Of a stretch of DNA of 30,185 nt, positions 1 through 6,327 are shown piece after piece. The stretch lies in NCBI GenBank assembly GCA_023393235.1, contig JAEWMH010000100.1, positions 1 to 30,185 of the forward strand. The letters run 5' to 3'. The stretch's first letter is position 1. Every line of letters starts with the position of its first letter. The DNA comes from Bacillota bacterium (GTDB lineage: Bacteria; Bacillota; Bacilli; Paenibacillales; NBRC-103111). The notes beneath the pieces were generated by a model that made no database searches, was not told where the DNA came from, and saw only the letters and a list, made by a program, of their open reading frames with translations. The position numbers and the translations under genes were made by a program.

Positions 1-836
1 GGCTCCGGGATAAGCTGGTGGAGTTCGCGGTGGGCGCTATTCCCCTGGCGCTGGGGCTGGCCTTGGCCCTGTGGCTGATCCGGCGGGGAGGGCGGTGGTG
101 GCTGAAGCTGTGGCTGATCTCCATTCCGTTCATTCTCTTCATGATGGTTGTGCAGCCGGTGTTTATTGATCCTCTGTATAATCAATATAGCCGCCTGTCC
201 GACCCGGTGCTGGAGGCTCATATTCTCAGCATGGCCGATGAGGCGGGCATACCGGCGGATCGGGTTTATGAAGCGAATATGTCCGCCAAAACCAATGCCT
301 ACAACGCCTACGTCAACGGCATCGGCCCCACCCTGCGGATTGTGGTCTGGGATACGCTGTACCGGCTGGACGAAAATGAAATTCTGCCCATTGTGGCCCA
401 CGAAATCGGGCATTATGTGCTGCATCATTTGGAGTGGAGCACCCTTGGGCTGATCGGCTCCGCCTTGGTGATGCTGTATTTGGGCCAAGGGCTGTACCGT
501 TATGCGTACCGCCGCTGGGGAGAAGCCTGGGGGCTCCGCAGTCTGGGGGATCCTGCTGCCGCTGCCGCACTATTGCTGCTGTTGTCGGTGCTGGGCTTCG
601 CCTCGCTGCCCTTCTCCAATGCGGTCTCCCGCCAGGCGGAGCGGGCGGCGGATGCTTATGCGCTGACGCTGGCCCACACCCCCGACGGGGTGGTGAGCAT
701 GAATCAGAAGCTGGCCGCCGCCACCTACGATGATGTGTATTCGCCTTTATTGGTGCGCCTGTTCCGGGACACCCATCCTTCTTCAATGGAGAGAATCCAT
801 GATGCCGACGAATTTGCCCGCAGCTTCGGAAAATAA
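1..836 (+). CDS. M48 family zinc metallopeptidase, membrane-bound (5' end cut by window)
   Basis: This is the C-terminal part of a CAAX-protease/HtpX-like M48 peptidase of the inner membrane. The reading frame is already open at the window edge (frame beginning at base 3) and a GTG at 18 is probably internal, because family members have about 400 residues and several N-terminal membrane helices. Numbered from the GTG, there are hydrophobic segments near residues 5-20 and 30-47, the zinc motif HEIGH at 128-132 (His128, Glu129, His132), and a downstream third-ligand region with Glu208 in RQAERAADAYA. Another hydrophobic segment lies near 181-200. The catalytic set is complete, so the enzyme should be active. 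The substrate cannot be told from sequence. The stop codon lies inside the start region of the next gene, which suggests translational coupling. Confidence 0.9.
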   Translation, partial: LRDKLVEFAVGAIPLALGLALALWLIRRGGRWWLKLWLISIPFILFMMVVQPVFIDPLYNQYSRLSDPVLEAHILSMADEAGIPADRVYEANMSAKTNAYNAYVNGIGPTLRIVVWDTLYRLDENEILPIVAHEIGHYVLHHLEWSTLGLIGSALVMLYLGQGLYRYAYRRWGEAWGLRSLGDPAAAAALLLLLSVLGFASLPFSNAVSRQAERAADAYALTLAHTPDGVVSMNQKLAAATYDDVYSPLLVRLFRDTHPSSMERIHDADEFARSFGK

Positions 837-1572
837 TAGCATATCCCTGTACGCGCTGGCCGGCATCGGCACGGCTCCCGGCTTTATGGGGGAGTTTCAC
901 CAGGAGCTGGCGGGACGGCTTGCTGCTGCAACGGGTCTCCCGGTGGAGGGCGGATTGCTGTACCCGTACGGGGAGTGGAGCCGTTCCGTCCGCAGGCAGA
1001 TCTGGGAGGTGTGGCGGGATATCCGCCTGCCCGCCGGGGCTTGGGAGGGCTCCCTCGGCGTGGCGGCCATCCGCCGGGAGCTTGCCCCTGCGGCCCGGGG
1101 CAGCGGGCCGGTGGTGCTGGTGGGGCATAGCGGCGGAGGCACCGCCGCTGTTCATGCCGCCGCCATGCTGCGCCAGGCGGCGCCGGAGCGGCCCGTAGCC
1201 GTCGCGCAGCTCGGCTCGCCGCGCAGCCCTGTGCCTCCCGGGCTGCGGGAGGCTACAGTCTATTGCTTCGCCTGCGGCCCCGGCGGTCGGGGCCGGGACC
1301 CGGTGTGCCGCCTGGGCAGCTGGCGGGCGGCACGGGGGGAAGGCGGCCGGCTGGCATTCGGCCGCCTGTTGTTGCCCGGGCAGCTGATCCCGCTGCCCAT
1401 CGCCGGCCGGCACCCGGATTACTTCCGGGGCCATCTGCATACAGACACAGGCGAGTCCAACCTGGAGCTGGTGTTGAACACGGTGGAGAGCCATATCCGC
1501 GGACTGTGGCCGCGGCTGTTTGAAGTGGAGGCGCGGGGAGCCGATGAACATGGAAGTCCTGTGCAGATTTAG
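799..1572 (+). CDS. Alpha/beta-fold hydrolase of unknown substrate
   Basis: A 257-residue protein with the nucleophile elbow GHSGGG; the serine is about residue 111. It is preceded by a hydrophobic strand (VVLVGHS), as in lipase and thioesterase-like alpha/beta hydrolases. A longer reading from 730 lies inside the peptidase gene. I prefer the ATG at 799 (or 802) because GGAGA at 788-792 is well spaced before it. The gene overlaps the end of the M48 peptidase gene by 38 bases, so the two are probably co-translated. There is no signal peptide, so it is expected to be cytoplasmic. The late acid and histidine are not certain; a His in FRGHLH near the C-terminus is a candidate. GC content is very high. 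The substrate is unknown. Confidence 0.8.
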   Translation: MMPTNLPAASENNSISLYALAGIGTAPGFMGEFHQELAGRLAAATGLPVEGGLLYPYGEWSRSVRRQIWEVWRDIRLPAGAWEGSLGVAAIRRELAPAARGSGPVVLVGHSGGGTAAVHAAAMLRQAAPERPVAVAQLGSPRSPVPPGLREATVYCFACGPGGRGRDPVCRLGSWRAARGEGGRLAFGRLLLPGQLIPLPIAGRHPDYFRGHLHTDTGESNLELVLNTVESHIRGLWPRLFEVEARGADEHGSPVQI

Positions 1573-2052
1573 AGCCATCCCAGTCCTGCGCAGACTGAGG
1601 ACCACCGCAGTCCGCCATAGCCGTTCTTAGCTAACACCGCATCCCATCGAAGCTGAAATTTCATATATAAATGGCGGCGGGATCCACAAAACAGGCCATT
1701 GTACTCGAAATTTCATATCTAATCAGCTCACCATGGTCCGATGTGAGGTCTTATACTCGGAAATTCATGCTTAATCGCCTAAATCGGGCGGTGAGCACAA
1801 ATTATACTCGAAAAATCATATCCAACAGCAGTGGCTGGTGCCCAGGGGAAGGGTCAACGCCAGTATACCAAGGGATGAGTGAGAAGCGGAGTGAGGGGCG
1901 AGTGGTCGGGAAGATGGCAGGGAGCGGCCCGATGGACGAGAGGTTCAGTATCCCAACTGGCGGTGCGCATTCCTGCCAGTTCCTCCTGTGATAACCCCGC
2001 GCACCCGAACGCTATGCTTTCCCACCATAACCTCGCACTACCCCCGCGCCTA
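1573..2052. other. Intergenic stretch without a convincing gene
   Basis: The first part carries the 52-bp-period repeat (annotated separately). From about 1830 to 2050 there is purine-rich and then C-rich sequence with short GAGTGAG/GCGAGTG-type runs. The open frames here lack ribosome binding sites and run through the repeat units, so I do not call them genes. No terminator for the upstream pair was identified with confidence. Confidence 0.6.
1650..1830 (+). repeat. Intergenic array R1: four direct copies, 51-52 bp period
   Basis: The core GAAATTTCATATCTAATC occurs in four imperfect copies. The aligned position falls at 1655, 1707, 1759 and 1810, giving steps of 52, 52 and 51. Copies 2 to 4 are preceded by TACTCG or TATACTCG; copy 1 lacks this. 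The spacers include AGCTCACC near 1724 and GGTGAGC near 1790, which could pair. No inverted copies were seen, unlike arrays R2 to R4. The function is unknown. Confidence 0.8.
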
Positions 2053-2081
2053 TTGACGTGTTCTCCTCAACATAATAGAAT
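2053..2081 (+). promoter_or_regulatory. Sigma-A-type promoter
   Basis: TTGACG (2053-2058) and TAGAAT (2076-2081) are separated by exactly 17 bases, a near-consensus vegetative promoter. It points toward the 32-residue ORF at 2205 and the 93-residue ORF at 2422. Confidence 0.6.
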
Positions 2082-2204
2082 GAATTCCAATTTAACCGAA
2101 CGGAATAATGTGAATGTTGACCGGACCACCGGAAACACAGCTGGCCTCACTAGGCGCTATGCTGTGTTTTTTGCATTTACCGGAAGAAAGGATGCGTGTC
2201 TGCC

Positions 2205-2303
2205 ATGAAGGATAATAGCCCGCAGGATTCCACTGTCCGTGCTGCCGAAATTATGATGGCAGTCCTCGGATTGGCGGCAGGCATCTGGCTTGTGCTTCAC
2301 TGA
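2205..2303 (+). CDS. Possible 32-residue single-pass membrane peptide
   Basis: A short frame from ATG 2205 to TGA 2301-2303. It has a polar N-terminus (MKDNSPQDSTVRAAE) followed by a hydrophobic stretch from about residue 17 to the end (IMMAVLGLAAGIWLVLH), which would make one membrane helix. A purine-rich AGAAAGGA lies at 2185-2192, somewhat far upstream (12 bases). The promoter at 2053-2081 points at it. I do not recognise a family. Short length makes a chance ORF possible; the support is the promoter and the amphipathic layout. Confidence 0.35.
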   Translation: MKDNSPQDSTVRAAEIMMAVLGLAAGIWLVLH

Positions 2304-2421
2304 CCGCTCGACTCCCGGGTAGCTGCAGAGCAGGTTTGCCGTTCCGCAAAAATTGGGTGTCACGATGGTCAAGCCGAAGCTCATACACTTGAAGAGAGCC
2401 TCTTACAAGGAGTGAGCAAAA

Positions 2422-2703
2422 ATGGCAGCATGCGGCGCATGGAAATACAGAAATGTGACTCCATCCGTGTATCAATCGTTGCAACACCTGGGCAGACAGT
2501 ACGGCGCTGCAATACCCGGCACCCCGTCCGGGCGGTTTTCCCTCAAGGTGGGGGGAATCCAGGTGGGGTTTTCGTATTCCTGGGATGTGCGGTCCGGCAC
2601 CCTGGTACTTGTATGCGAATCCAAGCCGGTATTGGTCAGCTGTTCCCTCATCAAAAACGCAGCGGACAAAATCATGTCGGACAGCGGTGCCAGGCCATAC
2701 TGA
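2422..2703 (+). CDS. Hypothetical protein, 93 residues
   Basis: The ATG at 2422 is preceded by AAGGAG at 2407-2412 with normal spacing, which distinguishes this frame from the overlapping frames, including a longer minus-strand one. The protein begins MAACGAWKYRNVTPSVYQSL, with no signal peptide and no long hydrophobic segment. The middle is beta-rich (FSLKVGGIQVGFSYSW, TLVLVCESKPVLVSC). It has four cysteines. I do not recognise a domain. It probably shares a transcript with the small ORF at 2205, and a rho-independent terminator follows 40 bases downstream, which supports it being the last gene of a short unit. Confidence 0.6.
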   Translation: MAACGAWKYRNVTPSVYQSLQHLGRQYGAAIPGTPSGRFSLKVGGIQVGFSYSWDVRSGTLVLVCESKPVLVSCSLIKNAADKIMSDSGARPY

Positions 2704-2742
2704 TTCTAAAACGGCCAGCCCGGTAGGCCAATCCACCGGACC

Positions 2743-2781
2743 AATCTGCCGGAATGGGCAACCGTTCCCGGCGGATTTTTT
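2743..2781 (+). terminator. Rho-independent terminator after the 93-residue gene
   Basis: AATCTGCCGGAA pairs with TTCCCGGCGGATT (one G-U pair and one bulge), followed directly by a run of T to 2781. Confidence 0.75.
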
Positions 2782-2802
2782 CCGTTTTCCGGAGGGAGGA
2801 GC

Positions 2803-2831
2803 TGGGCATAGTCAGGAGGCTCGGTTACAAT
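2803..2831 (+). promoter_or_regulatory. Probable promoter of the HAD phosphatase gene
   Basis: TGGGCA (2803-2808), a 17-base spacer and TACAAT (2826-2831). It lies just after the preceding terminator and 28 bases before the start codon. Confidence 0.4.
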
Positions 2832-2858
2832 GAAAAAAAACCATAAGGAGCATAATGC

Positions 2859-3569
2859 ATGGCTGCCTATAAGGCTATATTGTTCGATCTGGATGACACC
2901 TTATATGATTTCTCCGGAAACTGGCAACAAGCCCTCCGAAAGACGTTTCGGGAGCATCCGCTGACTGCGGAGCTGGATCAGCCCTCGGTGGTGGAGGCGT
3001 TTAACCGGTACAGCACGCTGCACTGGAGTTTGGTTCACGGCGGGACTATCACGTTTGACCAGTACCGGTTCAAACGGCTGGCCAGCGCATTGGCGGATCA
3101 CGGGATTGAACTGGGCGAAGAGGCATTCGGGCATTTTAACGCCAGCTTTATCGATAACAACCTGCAGCTCATCCATCCGGAGGAGTCCGTAATCCGGCAG
3201 ATGGTCCGTTGGGCAGAGCATTGCAGGCTGGGCATCATTACCAATGGTCCGGCAGATTTGGCAGAGGAGAAGGTGAAACGCCTGGGATTGGAGGCGTTGA
3301 TCCCGGCGAATCACATAGTCGTATCCGAAAAGGCAGGTTTCTTCAAGCCGCAGCCGGAGATTTTCCGGTACGGGCTGGACAAGCTGGGGGTGCAAAGCCA
3401 CGAAGCGGTATTTGTCGGGGATAGCTGGCAGGATGATGTGATGGGAGCCGTGAATGCGGGCATAGCTGCCGTATGGCTGGACAAAAACGGAAAAACAATG
3501 CCTGATCATCCGGCCTGCCAACCCCTGGGCATCATCCGGCACATCAGCGAAGCGGGGGCATATCTTTGA
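2859..3569 (+). CDS. HAD-superfamily hydrolase (YjjG/YfnB-like phosphatase)
   Basis: A 236-residue cytoplasmic phosphatase. HAD motif I is FDLDDT with nucleophile Asp10 and acid/base Asp12. The alpha-helical cap (about residues 20-100) matches subfamily I. Motif II is IITNGP, motif III includes the lysine in SEKAGFFKP, and motif IV is VGDSWQDD. The length and the order of motifs are those of YjjG/YfnB nucleotidases, which dephosphorylate noncanonical pyrimidine nucleotides, but substrates in this superfamily cannot be read from sequence. The start is ATG 2859, with AAGGAG at 2845-2850. The gene stands alone between terminators and converges on glpX. Confidence 0.85.
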   Translation: MAAYKAILFDLDDTLYDFSGNWQQALRKTFREHPLTAELDQPSVVEAFNRYSTLHWSLVHGGTITFDQYRFKRLASALADHGIELGEEAFGHFNASFIDNNLQLIHPEESVIRQMVRWAEHCRLGIITNGPADLAEEKVKRLGLEALIPANHIVVSEKAGFFKPQPEIFRYGLDKLGVQSHEAVFVGDSWQDDVMGAVNAGIAAVWLDKNGKTMPDHPACQPLGIIRHISEAGAYL

Positions 3570-3578
3570 CGGCAGCAG

Positions 3579-3616
3579 CAAAAACAGCTCCTCCCCGGAC
3601 CGGGGATGGAGCTGTT
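3579..3616 (-). terminator. Terminator of glpX (also between convergent genes)
   Basis: AACAGCTCC (3583-3591) pairs with GGAGCTGTT (3608-3616) around an inner CCCCGG/CCGGGG pairing. Read on the minus strand, the stem is followed by a T run (A run at 3580-3584 on plus). It lies beyond the glpX stop codon. A second small hairpin, TCTGGCC/GGCCAGA at 3625-3642, lies between it and the stop. Confidence 0.7.
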
Positions 3617-3672
3617 CGGGTTAGTCTGGCCAATCGGCCAGAGCTGTCCAGGCTCGGCCCGGCCGGCACATC

Positions 3673-4683
3673 TTACAATCCGGAAGCCGCCTCCGGCTCA
3701 TCCGCCCAGTAGCCGCCCATGGCTTGCAGGAAGGGTTTGCCGGGCAGGTAGTGGTTGGCCTGGATGGTGCGGACGGTGCCGGTTTTGGCACGCATCACCA
3801 CGGATTCCGTCTCCGCCCGGTAGCCGGGCAGGAAACGAACTCCCTTCAGGAATTCCCCCGGGGTGATACCGGTAGCGGCAAACAGCACATCGCCCTTGCC
3901 CACCAGATCGTCCATGGTGAGAATCTTGCGGGGATCGGCGATGCCCATGGACCGGCAGCGGTCGAACTCTCCTTCGTCCGCCGGCATCAGCCGGCCCTGG
4001 AAATCGCCCTCCAGGCACTTCAGCGCCGCTGCGGCAATAACACCCTCCGGCGCACCGCCGGACCCTACATACATATCGATCCCTGATTCGGCAAATGCAG
4101 GGGCCATAGCTCCCGCCACATCTCCGCCGGGCAGCAGCTTCACACGCACGCCCATGGCCCGGAGAATAGCGATCTTGTCGGCGTGGCGCTCCCGCTCCAG
4201 GATGGATACGGTCAAATCGGAAACAGCTCTCCGGAGAATCCGGGCCGCTTTCTGAATGGTCACGTCCAGGGGATCCGCCAGGGAAACCTTACCCTTCAGT
4301 TCAGGCCCTACAGCCAGCTTCTCCATATACATGTCCGGGGCGTGGAGGAAATTCCCCTTGGGGGCTACAGCCATTACCGCCAAAGCGCCGGGCAGGCCCT
4401 TGGCCGCCAGGTCCGTCCCTTCCAGCGGGTCTACCGCCACATCTACCTCGGGACCTTGGCGGTTCCCGACTTTTTCGCCGATAAACAGCATGGGGGCCTC
4501 ATCCATCTCGCCTTCGCCGATGACGACCGTGCCTTGGATGGAGACGGAATTGAACATGGAACGCATGGCGGCTGTAGCCGCTCCGTCCGCTTCGGTTTTG
4601 GAGCCGCGCCCCATCCACTTGGAGGAGGCCAAAGCCGCCAGCTCCGTTACCCGTACCATTTCCAATGCCAATTCTCTCTCCAT
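3673..4683 (-). CDS. glpX: Fructose-1,6-bisphosphatase class II (GlpX)
   Basis: Hydrolyses fructose 1,6-bisphosphate to fructose 6-phosphate in gluconeogenesis. The 336-residue protein has the lithium-sensitive phosphatase-fold signatures of the GlpX family: WMGRGSKTEAD near residues 24-34, VVIGEGEMDEAPML, VDVAVDPLEGT (metal and phosphate binding), HAPDMYMEKLAVGP, GDVAGA and GSGGAPEG. Length is normal for the family. I chose ATG 4681-4683 (MERELALEMVRV), which matches the N-terminus of Bacillus GlpX. An in-frame TTG six bases upstream (4687-4689) sits very close to the AAGGAG motif and is less likely. It is divergent from ccpN, and its promoter carries a CcpN-like box, so repression during glycolytic growth is likely. 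Confidence 0.95.
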   Translation of the reverse strand: MERELALEMVRVTELAALASSKWMGRGSKTEADGAATAAMRSMFNSVSIQGTVVIGEGEMDEAPMLFIGEKVGNRQGPEVDVAVDPLEGTDLAAKGLPGALAVMAVAPKGNFLHAPDMYMEKLAVGPELKGKVSLADPLDVTIQKAARILRRAVSDLTVSILERERHADKIAILRAMGVRVKLLPGGDVAGAMAPAFAESGIDMYVGSGGAPEGVIAAAALKCLEGDFQGRLMPADEGEFDRCRSMGIADPRKILTMDDLVGKGDVLFAATGITPGEFLKGVRFLPGYRAETESVVMRAKTGTVRTIQANHYLPGKPFLQAMGGYWADEPEAASGL

Positions 4684-4763
4684 ATCCAATCCGCTCCTTT
4701 TTCTCTGAATAAGAGTGTGTCTGATTGTCTTGCTTTCCGTTGTTTAGAACGTCTTATATTTTA

Positions 4764-4793
4764 ATTATGACATACTATATATCAACATTTCAA
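4764..4793 (-). promoter_or_regulatory. glpX promoter
   Basis: Read on the minus strand: TTGAAA (plus 4788-4793), 18-base spacer, CATAAT (plus 4764-4769). It directs transcription into glpX. Confidence 0.6.
4766..4776 (+). promoter_or_regulatory. Candidate CcpN operator
   Basis: TATGACATACT fits all 11 positions of the Bacillus subtilis CcpN motif TRTGHYATAYW as I recall it. It overlaps the glpX -10 hexamer and part of its spacer, in the glpX-ccpN divergent region. A weaker look-alike, TATGGTATCAA, is at 4818-4828. Confidence 0.55.
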
Positions 4794-4799
4794 GCGATA

Positions 4800-4828
4800 T
4801 TGAAACCTATTTTTAAATATGGTATCAA
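4800..4828 (+). promoter_or_regulatory. ccpN promoter
   Basis: TTGAAA (4800-4805), 17-base spacer, TATCAA (4823-4828). It faces away from the glpX promoter; the two -35 boxes are only 6 bases apart. Confidence 0.5.
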
Positions 4829-4868
4829 TGAGTTATAACATTGGAACCTGGCGAGAGGTGAGTGACCT

Positions 4869-5513
4869 ATCGAACTGACATCCCGGCAAAAGGAAATTTT
4901 GGCGCTGGTGCGCAAATCCGCTCCTGTCACCGGCGAGCAGATTGCCGAACAATTGGGCTTAAGCCGCCCCACGATCCGCTCGGATTTGGCGGTGCTGATT
5001 ATGCTGGGGCTTCTGGATGCCAAGCCCAAGGTGGGGTATTTCCCCGGCGCGGCGGCACAGCCCCAGGGCGAGGTGCGAAGAATGCTCCTGGACCTGAAGG
5101 TTAAGGATATCCAATCCCGCCCCGTCAACATCAGGGAGGCTTCCACCGTGCAGGATGCGGTAGTGGCCATGTTTTTGGAGAATACCGGAAGCATCTTCGT
5201 CACCGACGAGCAGAATTGGCTGCAGGGGATTGTGTCCCGCAAGGACCTCCTGAAGGTGATATTGGGCAATCCGGGCAGCGCGGCGATGCCGGTAAGTCTG
5301 GTGATGACCCGCAAGGCCAATCTGGTCACCGTTGGGCCGGAGGAGCCGGCGCTGGATGCGGCCCGCATGATGATCCGCCACGAGGTGGAGAGCCTGCCGG
5401 TGGTGGTGGCGGTGCCGGACAAGAGCGAAATTGAAGTGATCGGGAGAGTGAGCAATTCCACCATGACCCGGATTCTGGTGGATTGGGCGGAACGGATCGG
5501 AAGGGGAGAGTAG
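4869..5513 (+). CDS. ccpN: CcpN-type transcriptional repressor (HTH plus two CBS domains)
   Basis: Represses gluconeogenic genes (gapB and pckA in Bacillus subtilis) in the presence of glycolytic carbon. The protein has a winged-helix HTH (about residues 5-58, ITGEQIAEQLGLSRPTIRSDL-like) and a CBS pair (about 75-205, with VKDIQSRPVNI and IFVTDEQNWLQGIVSRKDLL). Read from ATC at 4869 it is 214 residues, about the usual family length of 212, and its start IELTSRQKEIL aligns with the Bacillus IELNKRQEHIL. There is no ATG, GTG or TTG in frame at the proper place. A stop is at 4863-4865, and the first ordinary start (TTG 4899) would remove part of helix 1. AGAGGTGA at 4854-4861 is ideally placed for 4869. 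CTG at 4875 is another possibility. It is followed at one base by the PPDK regulator, as in Bacillus yqzB-yqfL. Confidence 0.9.
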   Translation: MELTSRQKEILALVRKSAPVTGEQIAEQLGLSRPTIRSDLAVLIMLGLLDAKPKVGYFPGAAAQPQGEVRRMLLDLKVKDIQSRPVNIREASTVQDAVVAMFLENTGSIFVTDEQNWLQGIVSRKDLLKVILGNPGSAAMPVSLVMTRKANLVTVGPEEPALDAARMMIRHEVESLPVVVAVPDKSEIEVIGRVSNSTMTRILVDWAERIGRGE

Positions 5514-5514
5514 G

Positions 5515-6327
5515 GTGAGAGAGAAGCAGCAGTGGATTTATATATGCTCGGATGCCGTAGGCGAAACGGCGGAGGCGGTAGCCAAGGCAACCTTGCGGCA
5601 ATTTCAGGGGGGAGAAGCAAGGATTAAACGCTTCGGCCAGATCCGTCATGAGGATGAAATCCGCAGGATGATGGAGGAAGCGGCCGCAGTGGGCGGTTTT
5701 GTGGGGTATACGCTGGTCCAGCCGGAGCTGCGGGAAATGATTAAGGCGGAATCCATCCGGCTGGAGGTCAGAATTGTGGATATCCTCGGACCGATGATGC
5801 AGGCCTACGCGGATACGTTCAACGATTCTCCCCAGTGGAAGCCGGGGCTTCTGCATGAGCTGGACGACGATTATTTCCGCAGAGTGGACGCTATGGAATT
5901 TGCGGTGAAATATGACGACGGCAAGGATGCCGCCGGCCTCCTGCTGGCGGATGTGGTGCTGGTGGGGGTGTCCCGTACCTCCAAAACCCCGCTGTGCATT
6001 TTCCTGGCCCACAAGGGGATCAAGGCCGCCAACCTGCCGGTGATTCCCGAGGTAAAACCTCCTTCCGAGCTGTTCCGGACCGATCCCTCGCGGATCTTCG
6101 GGCTGACCATGAAGCCTGAGCATATGCAGCATATCCGGGAGGAGCGGCTGAAGGCCGTCGGCCTTCCAGGCGGATCGCGGTATGCCTCGCCGGAGCGGGT
6201 GCAGGAGGAGCTGCGCCATGCGGATGAGCTGATGAAAGCTCTGGGCTGCCGCATCATCGACGTGACTAACCGGGCCATTGAGGAAACCGCCGGCCTGATT
6301 ATGGAAGCTGCCCGGAGGGCTACATGA
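5515..6327 (+). CDS. Pyruvate, phosphate dikinase regulatory protein (bifunctional kinase/phosphorylase, DUF299)
   Basis: Family members phosphorylate PPDK on a threonine using ADP and remove the phosphate by phosphorolysis, so they switch PEP synthesis on and off. The 270-residue protein has the family N-terminus (IYICSDAVGETAEAVAKA) and the P-loop-like GVSRTSKTP at about residues 151-159, followed by KGIKAANLPVIPEV, all highly typical of DUF299. The start is GTG 5515, with AAGGGGAG upstream inside the end of ccpN. Only one base separates it from the ccpN stop, so the two are co-translated, as in Bacillus subtilis (ccpN-yqfL). The stop overlaps the start of the response regulator (ATGA). The Bacillus homologue YqfL has been described as a modulator of CcpN activity. 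Confidence 0.93.
   Translation: MREKQQWIYICSDAVGETAEAVAKATLRQFQGGEARIKRFGQIRHEDEIRRMMEEAAAVGGFVGYTLVQPELREMIKAESIRLEVRIVDILGPMMQAYADTFNDSPQWKPGLLHELDDDYFRRVDAMEFAVKYDDGKDAAGLLLADVVLVGVSRTSKTPLCIFLAHKGIKAANLPVIPEVKPPSELFRTDPSRIFGLTMKPEHMQHIREERLKAVGLPGGSRYASPERVQEELRHADELMKALGCRIIDVTNRAIEETAGLIMEAARRAT

Noticed and set aside
313..1605. 430-codon minus-strand open frame
   Set aside because: It is antisense to the M48 peptidase and hydrolase genes, both of which have catalytic motifs; the frame is rich in Pro/Arg/Ala, typical of a high-GC shadow, and has no family features.
1671..2208. Two overlapping plus-strand frames of about 106 and 109 codons
   Set aside because: They run through the R1 repeat units and have no ribosome binding site; composition does not look protein-like.
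2365..2415. 16-codon frame starting MVKPKLIHLKRA
   Set aside because: No ribosome binding site and too short to separate from chance; it overlaps the site used by the 93-codon gene.
2251..2736. 161-codon minus-strand frame
   Set aside because: It covers the plus-strand 93-codon gene, which has a good AAGGAG site and sits between a promoter and a terminator; the minus frame has neither.
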